Shown: positions 8,681 to 17,607 of the stretch, in pieces
Layout of the letters: each line of letters begins with the position of its first letter
Numbering within the stretch: position 1 is the stretch's first letter
Assembly (NCBI GenBank): GCA_958369755.1
Contig: CATXJC010000004.1
Location: 1 to 62,835, forward strand
Reading direction: 5' to 3'
Origin: an uncultured Prevotella sp.
Lineage (GTDB): Bacteria > Bacteroidota > Bacteroidia > Bacteroidales > Bacteroidaceae
DNA: 62,835 nucleotides
Made by a program: the position numbers and the translations under genes
Notes under the pieces: generated by a model
The model's database searches: none
The model's input: the letters and a program-made list of their open reading frames with translations, nothing else
What the model was told of the DNA's origin: nothing

Positions 8681-9910
8681 ATGAATTTTCCATTCTTTAT
8701 TGCTCGCAGGTATCTCTTTTCCAAGAAGAGTACACACGTTATCAATGTGATCAGCTCCATCTCTGTGATTGGTGTGGCTGTGGCAACGATGGCACTCGTC
8801 ATCGTGCTGAGCGTATTTAATGGTTTCCACGACCTGGTGGCTACGCTCTTTACGAGCTTCGACCCGCAGTTGAAGGTGGTGCCGATGGAGGGAAAGACGG
8901 CGCCTGCCGATGACCCGATATTGACGCAGATACGTATGCTGCCACAGGTAGATGTGGCTACAGAAACCGTGGAAGACCAGGCGCTGGCAATCTATGATGA
9001 CCGTCAGGCTATGGTGAGAATCAAGGGCGTGGACGACAACTTCTCTGAGTTGTCACATATCAACGACATCCTTTATGGTGATGGCAGTTTCTCGCTCCAT
9101 GCTGCCAATCTGCAGTATGGAACCGTGGGTATCCGTCTGGCACAGACCTTGGGTATCGGGGCAAAATGGGATGGTTTTATGAAGATTTATGCTCCGCAGA
9201 AGGAGGGACAGTTGGATATGATGAATCCGGATGCCGGCTTCGTGGTTGATTCGCTGAATTCTCCGGGTGTGCTCTTCGCCGTCAAGCAGTCGAAATACGA
9301 CAAGAATTATATCATCACTTCCATTGCCTTTGCGCGCAACCTCTTCGGTCAGCAGGGTATGCTTTCTGATCTGGAGATCCGCCTGAAGGAGGGTAGTGAC
9401 CTGCAGGCAGTAAAGGCTGAGATGCAGAAGATTGCCGGCACCAAATATAAGGTGCTGGATAGATTTGAGCAGCAGGAAGATACTTTCAAGATCATGTCGA
9501 TAGAGAAGCTGATGGCTTACATCTTCCTGACCTTTATCCTCGTAGTGGCATGTTTCAACATCATCGGTTCGCTCTCGATGCTCATCATCGACAAGAAGAA
9601 CGATGTGGTGACGTTGCGGAATCTGGGTGCCAATGACAAGCAGATTACGCGTGTCTTCCTCTTCGAGGGAAGAATGATTGCGGTGATTGGTGCGGTGATT
9701 GGTATCGGACTGGGTCTGTTGCTCTGCTGGTTGCAGCAGCAGTATGGCTTCGTAAGACTGGGCGACTCCGAGGGTTCCTTCATCGTAAATGCCTATCCGG
9801 TAAGCGTTCACTATTCTGATGTAGCCATCATCTTTGTAACGGTTATCGCCGTAGGCTGGCTTGCCGTATGGTATCCGGTGAGAGCATTGAGTAAAAGACT
9901 TTTGAGTTAA
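8681..9910 (+). CDS. FtsX-like permease, LolC/LolE type
   Basis: 409-residue inner-membrane protein with the MacB/FtsX layout. One TM helix lies near residues 20-45 (ISVIGVAVATMALVIVLSVF). A large periplasmic domain follows, then three TM helices near the C-terminus (residues 275-405). The family includes LolC/LolE, which with the LolD ATPase release lipoproteins from the inner membrane. No ATPase gene is next to it, so lipoprotein release is inferred from similarity and the envelope context. It starts 17 bp after rbfA. Confidence 0.88.
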   Translation: MNFPFFIARRYLFSKKSTHVINVISSISVIGVAVATMALVIVLSVFNGFHDLVATLFTSFDPQLKVVPMEGKTAPADDPILTQIRMLPQVDVATETVEDQALAIYDDRQAMVRIKGVDDNFSELSHINDILYGDGSFSLHAANLQYGTVGIRLAQTLGIGAKWDGFMKIYAPQKEGQLDMMNPDAGFVVDSLNSPGVLFAVKQSKYDKNYIITSIAFARNLFGQQGMLSDLEIRLKEGSDLQAVKAEMQKIAGTKYKVLDRFEQQEDTFKIMSIEKLMAYIFLTFILVVACFNIIGSLSMLIIDKKNDVVTLRNLGANDKQITRVFLFEGRMIAVIGAVIGIGLGLLLCWLQQQYGFVRLGDSEGSFIVNAYPVSVHYSDVAIIFVTVIAVGWLAVWYPVRALSKRLLS

Positions 9911-9913
9911 TAG

Positions 9914-9984
9914 AAAGAAATAAGCATAAAAAATCCTGCTTGTGTATGATCAACGCAAGCAGGATTTTTTATGCTTATTTCTTT
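9914..9984. terminator. Bidirectional terminator with perfect 29-bp arms
   Basis: Arms 9914-9942 and 9956-9984 are perfect complements, with a 13-nt loop. The GC-rich core ATCCTGCTTG is flanked by A and T runs on both sides, so it can terminate the plus-strand permease operon and the minus-strand aroQ/methyltransferase operon. The right arm ends one base before the methyltransferase stop codon. Confidence 0.92.
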
Positions 9985-10623
9985 TTATTTCTTTCTGATG
10001 AGTGTCAAGCCATCGCGCAGCGGCAGGATGACTACTTCCACCCTAGGGTCGTTGGCAATCAGGTCATTGAATGCTCGGATGCCCTTGGTCTGATGGTCAC
10101 GGTCGTAGGCTGGGTCGATGACGTGCCCGTCCCACAGCGTATTGTCTGCCAGAATATATCCGCCAGGATTCAGGATCTTCATCACCATCTCGTATGTCTC
10201 AATATAGGTGCGCTTGTCGCCATCCACGAAAGCCAGGTCAAACATCACCCCCAGTTTGGGTGCTTCAACGTTGGCATCGCCGATGCGGAAATCAATCTTG
10301 TCGGCAACATCCGAACCCTCAATCCAGGGACGGGTGAAATCTTCCATCTCGTCATTGATTTCGAAAGTATAGAGCTTGCCTCCTTCCTGCAATCCCTGAG
10401 CCAGACAGATGGCGCTGTAGCCACTGAAGGTTCCTACCTCAAGAATATTCTTGGGGCGAATCATCTGAACCAGCATCTTGAGTAATCTGCCCTGGATGTG
10501 ACCACTCGCCATACGTCCGTGAATGGTATGGATATTGGTGGCACGGTAGAGGCGATAGAGGTAATCTCCCTCTGGTTCAATATGTTGGCAGATGTATTTG
10601 TCTATCAATTCTGTTTCGGTCAT
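9985..10623 (-). CDS. SAM-dependent O-methyltransferase (class I, COMT-like)
   Basis: 212-residue Rossmann-fold methyltransferase of the catechol/caffeoyl-CoA type. The SAM-binding glycine motif is LEVGTFSGYSA, the acidic/metal site is FVDGDKRTY, and NPGGYILADNTLWDGHV gives the following strand and metal ligands (Asp-Asn). I start at MTETELIDKY (10623). The frame extends upstream to 10761, but that part only overlaps aroQ. It begins one base after the aroQ stop and so is cotranscribed. The substrate is unknown. Confidence 0.9.
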   Translation of the reverse strand: MTETELIDKYICQHIEPEGDYLYRLYRATNIHTIHGRMASGHIQGRLLKMLVQMIRPKNILEVGTFSGYSAICLAQGLQEGGKLYTFEINDEMEDFTRPWIEGSDVADKIDFRIGDANVEAPKLGVMFDLAFVDGDKRTYIETYEMVMKILNPGGYILADNTLWDGHVIDPAYDRDHQTKGIRAFNDLIANDPRVEVVILPLRDGLTLIRKK

Positions 10624-10624
10624 C

Positions 10625-11059
10625 TTACTCTCCGTTTTCCTTTTGTGATAAGATTCCTGCGATGGCAAGGTCGTAGGAAGCCAGACCGAATCCACAGATG
10701 ACTCCCAGGCAGGCGCAGGAGATGTAAGAGTGATGGCGGAACTCCTCGCGCTTGTGCACATTGGAGATATGTACCTCTACGCAAGGGCATTTCATGCTGC
10801 GGATGCAATCCTGCAAGGCAATGCTGGTGTGGGTGTAGGCACCCGCATTGAGCACTACGCCATCGTAGGTGAAGCCTACTTCCTGCAACTTGTTGATAAG
10901 CTCGCCCTCGATGTTGCTCTGATAGTATTCTATCTCTACATCAGGGTATTTAGCCTTCAACTTAGGCAGATAGCTCTCGAAAGAATTGCTGCCATAAATG
11001 CCTGGCTCGCGAACGCCCAGGAGGTTCAAATTAGGACCATTGATAATCTGTATCTTCAT
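10625..11059 (-). CDS. aroQ: Type II 3-dehydroquinate dehydratase
   Basis: Shikimate pathway enzyme converting 3-dehydroquinate to 3-dehydroshikimate as a dodecamer. Signatures: INGPNLNLLGVREPGIYG at the start with the catalytic-loop Arg and Tyr, YYQSNIEGELI, LNAGAYTHTSIAL and VEVHISNVHKREEFRHHSYI. 144 residues is the family length. An alternative start two codons upstream (11065) exists; MKIQIINGPN is the usual N-terminus. Divergent from xerD, with a 133-bp shared upstream region. Confidence 0.96.
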   Translation of the reverse strand: MKIQIINGPNLNLLGVREPGIYGSNSFESYLPKLKAKYPDVEIEYYQSNIEGELINKLQEVGFTYDGVVLNAGAYTHTSIALQDCIRSMKCPCVEVHISNVHKREEFRHHSYISCACLGVICGFGLASYDLAIAGILSQKENGE

Positions 11060-11098
11060 AATCACATGATTTTTTAAGTCTGTATCATTAATTTTTTG

Positions 11099-11106
11099 TA
11101 TCTTTG
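11099..11106 (+). promoter_or_regulatory. -7 box TATCTTTG for xerD
   Basis: Matches TAnnTTTG and is followed by GCAG, a common context in this window. The -33 position has a T run rather than a clear TTTG. It would start transcription about 85 bp before the xerD ATG. Confidence 0.55.
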
Positions 11107-11192
11107 CAGATGCATAGGTTATCTATCTCATAGCTAACCCTGATGCAAAGGTAATAATAAAATTGGAAACTGACAAGAATTTAGATAAGAAA

Positions 11193-12098
11193 ATGGCAAA
11201 TGACATCATCAGGAATTATATGAGGTACCTCAAGCTGGAGCGAAACTATACGTATAATACGCTTGAGGCCTATCGCCACGATCTGGAATATCTCATAGAA
11301 TATGCCCGCCAGAACGATGTGGCACTGGTGGATATGAAGCTGGAAAATCTGGAGAACTTCTCGGCAAGTCTTCACGACAAAGGCATCGTTGCCCGCTCGC
11401 AGGCACGCATCCTCTGTGGTGTGCGCTCCTTCTACCGTTATCTGGTGACCGACGGCTATATCAAGGATGATCCTACCGAACTGTTGCCTTCGCCGCAGAT
11501 AGGCGAACATTTGCCGGAATATCTCTCTGTAGAGGAGGTGGATATGCTGGAGGCTGCCATCGATCTCTCGAAATGGGAAGGGCAGCGCAACAAGGCTATC
11601 ATCGAAACCCTTTTCTCCTGCGGACTGCGTGTTACGGAACTGGTGAATCTCAAGATCAGTCAGATCTTTGAGGAGGATAAGTTTATCAGAGTTCTGGGAA
11701 AGGGACGGAAGGAGAGGCTGGTGCCTATCTCTGACAGGGCATTGAAGGAAATTCACCTGTGGTACATCGACCGCAATCTCATGAAGATCAAGCCCGGAGA
11801 GGAAGATTATGTCTTTCTGAACCGCAGAGGTGCCCATCTTACCCGTGTAATGATTCTCATCATGATCAAGAATGCGGCACAGGATGCGGGTATCAAGAAA
11901 ACCATTTCGCCCCATACGCTGAGACACAGTTTTGCCACCGCTCTGCTCAAGGGTGGAGCCGACCTGAGAGTGATTCAGGCACTGCTGGGACACGAGGACA
12001 TCGGAACCACGGAAATCTATACGCATATCGAAACTTCCGACCTCAGGGATGCCATCTTATACCATCATCCACGCAATATCAAGCATAGGGAAGAATAA
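11193..12098 (+). CDS. xerD: Site-specific tyrosine recombinase XerD
   Basis: Tyrosine recombinase that resolves chromosome dimers at dif with its XerC partner. An N-terminal SAM-like core-binding domain (YMRYLKLERNYTYNTLEAYR) is followed by a catalytic domain with Arg in SCGLRVTELVNL, the box HTLRHSFATALL, and His and Tyr in LGHEDIGTTEIYTHI. 301 residues from the ATG at 11193; a TTG at 11163 would add ten residues. Isolated housekeeping position, no prophage or integron features nearby, so a chromosomal Xer rather than an integrase. Confidence 0.93.
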   Translation: MANDIIRNYMRYLKLERNYTYNTLEAYRHDLEYLIEYARQNDVALVDMKLENLENFSASLHDKGIVARSQARILCGVRSFYRYLVTDGYIKDDPTELLPSPQIGEHLPEYLSVEEVDMLEAAIDLSKWEGQRNKAIIETLFSCGLRVTELVNLKISQIFEEDKFIRVLGKGRKERLVPISDRALKEIHLWYIDRNLMKIKPGEEDYVFLNRRGAHLTRVMILIMIKNAAQDAGIKKTISPHTLRHSFATALLKGGADLRVIQALLGHEDIGTTEIYTHIETSDLRDAILYHHPRNIKHREE

Positions 12099-12188
12099 AT
12101 GGTTATGATTCAGCTACAAAAGGAGGATTATTCGGCTGTATTTGCTCTATTTTTCGGCTGAATATGGCAGAATCTGAAAAAAAATGTG

Positions 12189-12196
12189 TAACTTTG
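12189..12196 (+). promoter_or_regulatory. -7 box TAACTTTG for metK
   Basis: Matches TAnnTTTG, followed by GCAGCCGC. No clear -33 TTTG. The leader from here to the metK ATG is about 50 bp. I see no SAM-riboswitch-like fold in the 12099-12246 gap. Confidence 0.5.
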
Positions 12197-12246
12197 CAGC
12201 CGCAAAATAAAGAACATCAATTAATAACAGAAAATAAAGGAAAAAT

Positions 12247-13521
12247 ATGGCATATTTGTTTTCATCAGAATCAGTTTCTGAAGGACATCCAGATAAGGTG
12301 GCCGACCAGATTTCAGATGCTTTGCTCGATCAGTTCCTGGCATACGATGACCATGCTCACTGCGCTATCGAGAGCTTCTGTACTACTGGTCAGGTAGTAA
12401 TCATGGGCGAGGTTCGCTCTAATGTATATGTTGACTTGCAGACTATCGCCCGCAAGACCATCAAGAAGATAGGTTATACCAAGAGCGAGTATCAGTTTGA
12501 CGGTGACTCTTGTGGCGTGCTCACTGCCATCCACGAGCAGAGTGATGACATCAACCGCGGTGTAAGCCGTGAGGAGGATGAGAATCAGGGTGCTGGCGAC
12601 CAGGGAATGATGTTCGGTTACGCTACAAACGAAACCGCTAACTACATGCCTGTATCACTCGACCTGGCACAGCTCATCATGCGTGTGCTTGCTGATATCC
12701 GCAAGGAGGGTAAGGTGATGACTTATCTCCGTCCAGACTCTAAGAGCCAGGTTACCATCGAGTACTCAGACGATAATATCCCACAGCGCATCGATACCAT
12801 CGTGGTTTCTACCCAGCACGATGACTTCATCAAGAAGTCAAATGGCGAGGACGATGATGATGCCATGTTGGCAAAGATTCGTGAGGATGTGATCAATATC
12901 CTGATTCCAAGAGTAAAGACTCACTTGAGCGACAAGGTATTGGCTCTCTTCAACGACGACATCAAGTACTTCGTAAACCCTACAGGTAAGTTCGTGATTG
13001 GTGGTCCTCATGGTGATACTGGTCTTACAGGCCGTAAGATCATCGTAGATACATACGGTGGCAAGGGTGCTCATGGTGGTGGTGCCTTCTCTGGTAAGGA
13101 TTCTAGTAAGGTGGACCGTTCTGCAGCTTATGCAACCCGTTACATCGCCAAGAACATGGTAGCTGCCGGCGTGGCAGACGAGATGTTGGTTCAGGTAAGT
13201 TACGCTATCGGCGTGGCAGAGCCTGTAAGCATCTACGTAAATACCTATGGCAGAAGCCATGTGAATATGGCCGACAGCGAGATTGCCAAGAAGATTGCCG
13301 AGATGTTTGATCTCCGTCCAAAGGCTATCGAGCGCCAGTTGAAGTTGCGCCAGCCAATGTTCTTTGAAACTGCCGCATACGGACACATGGGACGTAAGAA
13401 CGAGGTTGTGGAGAAGACCTTCACCAGCCGTTATCACGAAGCAAAGACCATGAAGGTAGAGCTCTTCACATGGGAGAAGCTCGATAAGGTAGATGAAATC
13501 AAGAAGGCTTTCGGTCTTTAA
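12247..13521 (+). CDS. metK: S-adenosylmethionine synthetase
   Basis: Makes S-adenosylmethionine from methionine and ATP. N-terminal FSSESVSEGHPDKVADQISD contains the ATP-binding His. GAGDQGMMFGYA and GGGAFSGKDSSKVDRSAAY are the two PROSITE signatures. 424 residues is somewhat longer than the E. coli enzyme (384), as usual in Bacteroidales, with an acidic stretch KSNGEDDDDAM near residue 200. Monocistronic by spacing. An out-of-frame ORF from 12164 overlapping the start is a shadow. Confidence 0.97.
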   Translation: MAYLFSSESVSEGHPDKVADQISDALLDQFLAYDDHAHCAIESFCTTGQVVIMGEVRSNVYVDLQTIARKTIKKIGYTKSEYQFDGDSCGVLTAIHEQSDDINRGVSREEDENQGAGDQGMMFGYATNETANYMPVSLDLAQLIMRVLADIRKEGKVMTYLRPDSKSQVTIEYSDDNIPQRIDTIVVSTQHDDFIKKSNGEDDDDAMLAKIREDVINILIPRVKTHLSDKVLALFNDDIKYFVNPTGKFVIGGPHGDTGLTGRKIIVDTYGGKGAHGGGAFSGKDSSKVDRSAAYATRYIAKNMVAAGVADEMLVQVSYAIGVAEPVSIYVNTYGRSHVNMADSEIAKKIAEMFDLRPKAIERQLKLRQPMFFETAAYGHMGRKNEVVEKTFTSRYHEAKTMKVELFTWEKLDKVDEIKKAFGL

Positions 13522-13571
13522 GGAACGAATAACAATAAGAGAGCGGTTTCTTAGGAAATCGATAGAAAAGA

Positions 13572-14603
13572 ATGGTGCAGCAAGCAGATTCGATACATAC
13601 AGGTCTGGAGATTGAAGCTGAATTACAGCAGCAATCTGTCCAGCAAAAACATAGCAGCCAACTCACACCTAAGCAGGTACTGAGTTGGCTGCCTAAGAAT
13701 GCGACCCCTGCCCAACAGGATTCCATGATCAGGGCGCACGTCAAACCCTGTGAGATTACTCACTGGAGCGGGATGCCCGATACCCTGCATCTGCCTGGAC
13801 ATAAGGCAGGCAAGAGTTTCAGAGATGTGAGCTTGCCACAATACTATCGTGAGTCGTTCTTCTCGAAAGACTCGCTCTTCCATCCTGAGCTAAGAGGTGG
13901 AAGACTGGGTGTGGCGGGTGATCCGGTGCCTTATACGGTGGCGGGCGACAACTTCATCACCTCGTTGCTGCTTTTGTGCTTTGTGTTGGCATGTATTGCA
14001 TTTTCCAAGTCGAAGCATTTCGTTTTCCGCCAGGCAAAGGCCTTCTTCCGCGTTCAGCGAGAGGGTACTACTGTGATTACGGAGACGAGTTCGGAGGTTC
14101 GCTTTCAGTTCTTCTTTGTATTGCAGACCTGCCTGCTGGTGGCACTCGGATACTTCTTCTACTCGAAGGCATCCATCAGCGATACGTTTACCATCGAGCA
14201 GAATTGGGTAATCTGTATCTATGCCGGATATGTGATGAGCTATTGCCTGATCAAGGCTTTGCTCTATACCATAGCGGGTCTGGTATTCTTCGACAAGAAA
14301 AAAAATGAACAATGGCTCAAGGCGTATCTCTTCCTGTTATCCTGCGAGGGAGTACTGCTGTTTCCGGTAGTTATGCTCCTGTCTTACTTCGACTTATCGC
14401 TCCAGGTAGCAGTGATATATACCATAATAGTACTCGTATTGGTGAAAATGTTGTCATTTTATAAGAGTTATCTTATCTTTTTTAAAAGAAATGGCTTGTT
14501 TTTGCAGATAATTTTGTACTTTTGTGCCCTTGAAGTAGTACCTCTGTCTGCCCTTTGGGGTGGACTCGTATTAATCAGTCATTATTTGAAAATAAACTTT
14601 TAA
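13572..14603 (+). CDS. DUF4271 family membrane protein
   Basis: 343 residues. A hydrophilic N-terminus of about 130 residues (Gln-rich at the start) is followed by seven or eight hydrophobic segments from about residue 134 to the end. The family is DUF4271, which in Bacteroidales regularly sits directly before hemD; here the gap is 6 bp. No catalytic motif is visible. The function is unknown. Confidence 0.85.
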   Translation: MVQQADSIHTGLEIEAELQQQSVQQKHSSQLTPKQVLSWLPKNATPAQQDSMIRAHVKPCEITHWSGMPDTLHLPGHKAGKSFRDVSLPQYYRESFFSKDSLFHPELRGGRLGVAGDPVPYTVAGDNFITSLLLLCFVLACIAFSKSKHFVFRQAKAFFRVQREGTTVITETSSEVRFQFFFVLQTCLLVALGYFFYSKASISDTFTIEQNWVICIYAGYVMSYCLIKALLYTIAGLVFFDKKKNEQWLKAYLFLLSCEGVLLFPVVMLLSYFDLSLQVAVIYTIIVLVLVKMLSFYKSYLIFFKRNGLFLQIILYFCALEVVPLSALWGGLVLISHYLKINF

Positions 14604-14609
14604 GACAAG

Positions 14610-15359
14610 ATGATTAAAAAAATTTTAGTTTCTCAGCCAAAACCGGCAAGTGAGAAATCTCCTTACTATGATATCGAGAAGGAGTACGGCGTAGAATGTG
14701 TGTTCCGCCCATTCTTTAAGGTTGAGGGACTTACAGCGAAAGAATTCCGTCAGCAGAAGATTAATCTGTTAGACTATACTGCAGTCGTTTTTACATCTCG
14801 CCATGCAGTGGACAATTACTTCAAATTAGCCAAGGAGATGCGTATTACCATTCCTGAGGATATGAAGTATTTCTGTGTTATTGAGACCATCGCACTCTAT
14901 ATCCAGAAGTATGTACAGTATCGTAAGCGCAAGGTCTTCTTCGGTGATACTGGTAAGATTGACGGATTGATGGCACAGATGAGTCGTCATAAAGGAGAGA
15001 AATATCTCGTTCCACTGAGTAGTGTGCACAATGATGATGTGAAGAACCTTCTCGACGAGAAGAAGCTGAATCATACTGAGTGCGTGATGTATCGCACGGT
15101 AAGCAATGACTTCACAGAGGAAGAAATCAAGTCGTTCGACTATGATATGATGATTTTCTTCAGTCCTACAGGAGTAAAAGCCCTGAAGAAGAACTTCCCT
15201 AAGTTTGAGCAGGGTAAGATTGCTCTCGGTGCTTTCGGTCCGGCAACCATGAAGACTGTAACTGACGAAGGTCTTCGCATTGACTTGGAGGCTCCTACCA
15301 AGGAGTTCCCATCCATGACTGGAGCGCTGAAGGATTATCTGAAGCGAAACAATAAATAA
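14610..15359 (+). CDS. hemD: Uroporphyrinogen-III synthase (HemD family)
   Basis: 249-residue two-lobed HemD-like protein. N-terminal ILVSQPKPASEKSPYYDIEK and the C-terminal FFSPTGVKALKKNF and LGAFGPATMKTVTDEGLRID are family patterns. The family cyclises hydroxymethylbilane in tetrapyrrole synthesis. Many gut Bacteroidales with this gene order lack other early haem genes, so the true substrate may need checking. Conserved neighbours DUF4271, rnpA and yidD support the assignment. Confidence 0.88.
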   Translation: MIKKILVSQPKPASEKSPYYDIEKEYGVECVFRPFFKVEGLTAKEFRQQKINLLDYTAVVFTSRHAVDNYFKLAKEMRITIPEDMKYFCVIETIALYIQKYVQYRKRKVFFGDTGKIDGLMAQMSRHKGEKYLVPLSSVHNDDVKNLLDEKKLNHTECVMYRTVSNDFTEEEIKSFDYDMMIFFSPTGVKALKKNFPKFEQGKIALGAFGPATMKTVTDEGLRIDLEAPTKEFPSMTGALKDYLKRNNK

Positions 15360-15367
15360 GAAACTAT

Positions 15368-15772
15368 ATGATGTTGACAGAAACAGATAACACTTTCGGA
15401 AAGAGAGAGCACCTATGCAAGCAGACGCTCATAGACCAGCTCTTTAGCGGTAAAGCCCATGCTATGACGGCTTGGCCCTTGAAGATGGTGTATCTTGTTG
15501 TTGACAAGACTGATGAGCAGAGTGCTTCTGTAGAACTGATGGTAAGCGTGTCGAAGCGATTCTTCAAGAGAGCCGTGAAGCGCAATCGGGTGAAAAGACA
15601 GATCCGTGAAGCTTACCGCACCCAGAAGCATGAGCTGATGGAGCGTATGGCACAGATGCCCGACAAGCAGCTGCTGCTTGCCGTCATCTGGCAGGATGGC
15701 AAACTGCACGATTCGGCTGAGCTGAATGCCAAGATGAACAAGAACCTGCAACGATTGGTAGAGAAACTATGA
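15368..15772 (+). CDS. rnpA: Ribonuclease P protein component
   Basis: Protein subunit that binds RNase P RNA and the 5' leader of pre-tRNA. The RNR signature is FKRAVKRNRVKRQIREAYR near residues 65-85. 134 residues, highly basic. The start at 15368 is the first ATG after hemD (8-bp gap). Its stop overlaps the yidD start (ATGA at 15769-15772), a widely conserved pairing. Confidence 0.95.
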   Translation: MMLTETDNTFGKREHLCKQTLIDQLFSGKAHAMTAWPLKMVYLVVDKTDEQSASVELMVSVSKRFFKRAVKRNRVKRQIREAYRTQKHELMERMAQMPDKQLLLAVIWQDGKLHDSAELNAKMNKNLQRLVEKL

Positions 15773-16020
15773 AGTATCTGCATATCGTCTGGCATGGAAT
15801 CGTAAAAGTACTGACCTGGCTGTTGGTACTTCCTATCCTGTTCTATCAGAAGTGCATCACTCCCTATACACCGCCATCATGCCGCTTTCAGCCAACCTGC
15901 TCTGAATATGCCAGGCAAGCCATAGGGAAGCATGGACCTTTCAAGGGGCTGGCTTTGGCAATATGGCGTATCTTGAGATGCAACCCTTGGGGTGGTTCGG
16001 GCTATGATCCCGTGCCGTAA
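15769..16020 (+). CDS. yidD: Membrane protein insertion efficiency factor YidD
   Basis: 83-residue haemolytic-type small protein that aids YidC-dependent insertion at the inner membrane. Signature: YQKCITPYTPPSCRFQPTCS then EYARQAIGKHG and RILRCNPWGGSGYDPVP, with the three conserved cysteines. An amphipathic N-terminal helix precedes them. Translationally coupled to rnpA by a 4-bp overlap. Confidence 0.96.
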   Translation: MKYLHIVWHGIVKVLTWLLVLPILFYQKCITPYTPPSCRFQPTCSEYARQAIGKHGPFKGLALAIWRILRCNPWGGSGYDPVP

Positions 16021-16083
16021 GTTTCCGGCTGTTTCGCTGGGCCCCTTATACATATTATATAATATATAAAGAAATCACATTCG

Positions 16084-17385
16084 ATGGCAAAAAATTTTGT
16101 TGAAGAATTGAAATGGCGTGGTATGCTGGCACAGATTATGCCAGGTACTGAGGAATACCTTAACACCCACATGGTGTCTGCCTATCTCGGAACAGACCCT
16201 ACTGCAGACTCTCTGCACATCGGTCACCTTTGCGGTATCATGATGTTGCGTCACTTGCAGCGTTGTGGCCATAAGCCTTATCTCCTCGTGGGAGGTGCTA
16301 CAGGTATGATTGGCGACCCTTCTGGCAAGAGCCAGGAGCGTAATCTGCTCGACTCTGAGACTCTCTATCATAACCAGGAAGCTATCAAGAAGCAGGTATC
16401 TAAGTTCCTCGACTTCGATGGCAATGAGCCTAACAAGGCGGAGTTGGTGAACAACTACGACTGGATGAAGGACTTCACCTTCCTCGATTTCGCTCGTGTG
16501 GTTGGTAAGCATATCACTGTAAACTACATGATGGCGAAGGATAGCGTGCAGAAGCGCTTGAACGGTGAGGCTCGCGACGGCTTGTCTTTCACTGAGTTCA
16601 CCTATCAGTTGCTCCAGGGCTACGACTTCCTCTATCAGTATGAGAAGTATGGTGTCCGCCTCCAGTTGGGTGGTAATGACCAGTGGGGTAACATGACTAC
16701 CGGTACTGAGTTGATTCACCGTACATTGGGTAACGATGCAGAGTGCTTCTGCCTCACTTGTCCTTTGATTACCAAGGCAGACGGCAAGAAGTTCGGTAAG
16801 ACAGAGAGTGGTAACATCTGGTTGGATCGCAACCGCACAACTCCTTATGCTTTCTACCAGTTCTGGTTGAATGTAAGCGATGATGATGCTGAGAAGTATA
16901 TCAAGATTTTCACAGACCTTGACAAGGAGACTATCGATGCCCTCGTAGAAGAGCACAAGCAGGATCCTGGTCGCCGTGTACTCCAGAAGCGTCTGGCTGA
17001 GGAGGTTACCGTAATGGTTCACTCACAGGAGGACTTGGATATGGCTATCGCAGCCAGCAACATCCTTTTCGGTAAGGCTACCAAGGAGAATTTGGCACAG
17101 CTCGATGAGGCTACATTGAACGATGTATTCGCCAATGTTCCTCACTACGACCTCGACAAGAACCTGCTCGGTGGAACTGCTGTAGATCTCTTCAATCAGG
17201 AGGGCATGCAGATCTTCCCAAGTAAGAGCGAGATGCGCAAGCTCGTTAAGGGTGGTGGCGTTTCTCTCAACAAGGAGAAACTCGCTGCTTTCGACCAGGT
17301 TGTAACTGCAGATGACCTGATTGACGGCAAGTATCTTTTGGTTCAGAAAGGTAAGAAGAACTACTTCTTGATTACCGTTAAGTAA
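16084..17385 (+). CDS. tyrS: Tyrosyl-tRNA synthetase
   Basis: Class I synthetase charging tRNA-Tyr. The HIGH motif appears as SLHIGHLCG near residue 45 and the KMSKS equivalent as KKFGKTESG near residue 238 (bacterial TyrRS has KFGKT). A C-terminal S4-type RNA-binding domain (SEMRKLVKGGGVSLNKEKLA) completes 433 residues. It ends about 20 bp before the tRNA-Gln promoter. Confidence 0.97.
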   Translation: MAKNFVEELKWRGMLAQIMPGTEEYLNTHMVSAYLGTDPTADSLHIGHLCGIMMLRHLQRCGHKPYLLVGGATGMIGDPSGKSQERNLLDSETLYHNQEAIKKQVSKFLDFDGNEPNKAELVNNYDWMKDFTFLDFARVVGKHITVNYMMAKDSVQKRLNGEARDGLSFTEFTYQLLQGYDFLYQYEKYGVRLQLGGNDQWGNMTTGTELIHRTLGNDAECFCLTCPLITKADGKKFGKTESGNIWLDRNRTTPYAFYQFWLNVSDDDAEKYIKIFTDLDKETIDALVEEHKQDPGRRVLQKRLAEEVTVMVHSQEDLDMAIAASNILFGKATKENLAQLDEATLNDVFANVPHYDLDKNLLGGTAVDLFNQEGMQIFPSKSEMRKLVKGGGVSLNKEKLAAFDQVVTADDLIDGKYLLVQKGKKNYFLITVK

Positions 17386-17406
17386 TCGTTAAAAGTATTG
17401 AAAATA

Positions 17407-17438
17407 TTTGGTAGTGGAGAAAAAATCCACTACCTTTG
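17407..17438 (+). promoter_or_regulatory. Consensus promoter for tRNA-Gln
   Basis: TTTG at 17407-17410, a 20-bp spacer and TACCTTTG at 17431-17438. It is a full Bacteroidetes primary-sigma promoter, with the tRNA 5' end 14 bp after the -7 box. Confidence 0.85.
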
Positions 17439-17451
17439 CATTCGATTTGCT

Positions 17452-17522
17452 TGTCCTATGGTGTAATGGTAGCACTACAGTTTTTGGTTCTGTCAGTGGT
17501 GGTTCGAATCCGCCTGGGACAA
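17452..17522 (+). tRNA. tRNA-Gln (anticodon TTG)
   Basis: Acceptor stem TGTCCTA pairs with TGGGACA, including one T-G pair. The T arm contains GGTTCGAATCC. The anticodon loop TTTTGGT places TTG at positions 34-36. CCA is not fully encoded. A terminator hairpin follows ten bases later. Confidence 0.95.
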
Positions 17523-17531
17523 CAGATTATG

Positions 17532-17571
17532 AAATAACCCTTCAGGTCTTTGCGGATTTGAAGGGTTATTT
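17532..17571 (+). terminator. Terminator after tRNA-Gln
   Basis: Perfect 13-bp arms (AAATAACCCTTCA and its complement) at 17532-17544 and 17559-17571, then TTGTTATAT. It ends 36 bp before the ECF sigma factor start. Confidence 0.8.
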
Positions 17572-17607
17572 TGTTATATAAGAGTTTAGTTTAGGTAGAG
17601 AAGGTTT

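Noticed and set aside
11193..12098. XerD-like recombinase as an integrase of a mobile element
   Set aside because: No attachment repeats, excisionase or cargo nearby; the sequence and synteny fit the chromosomal dimer-resolution enzyme.
12099..12246. Possible SAM riboswitch before metK
   Set aside because: No conserved SAM-I, SAM-II or SAM-IV type helices could be drawn in this 148-bp region, only a -7 box.
12164..12397. 77-codon ORF overlapping the metK start
   Set aside because: Out of frame with metK, which has all of its motifs; a shadow of the metK N-terminus.
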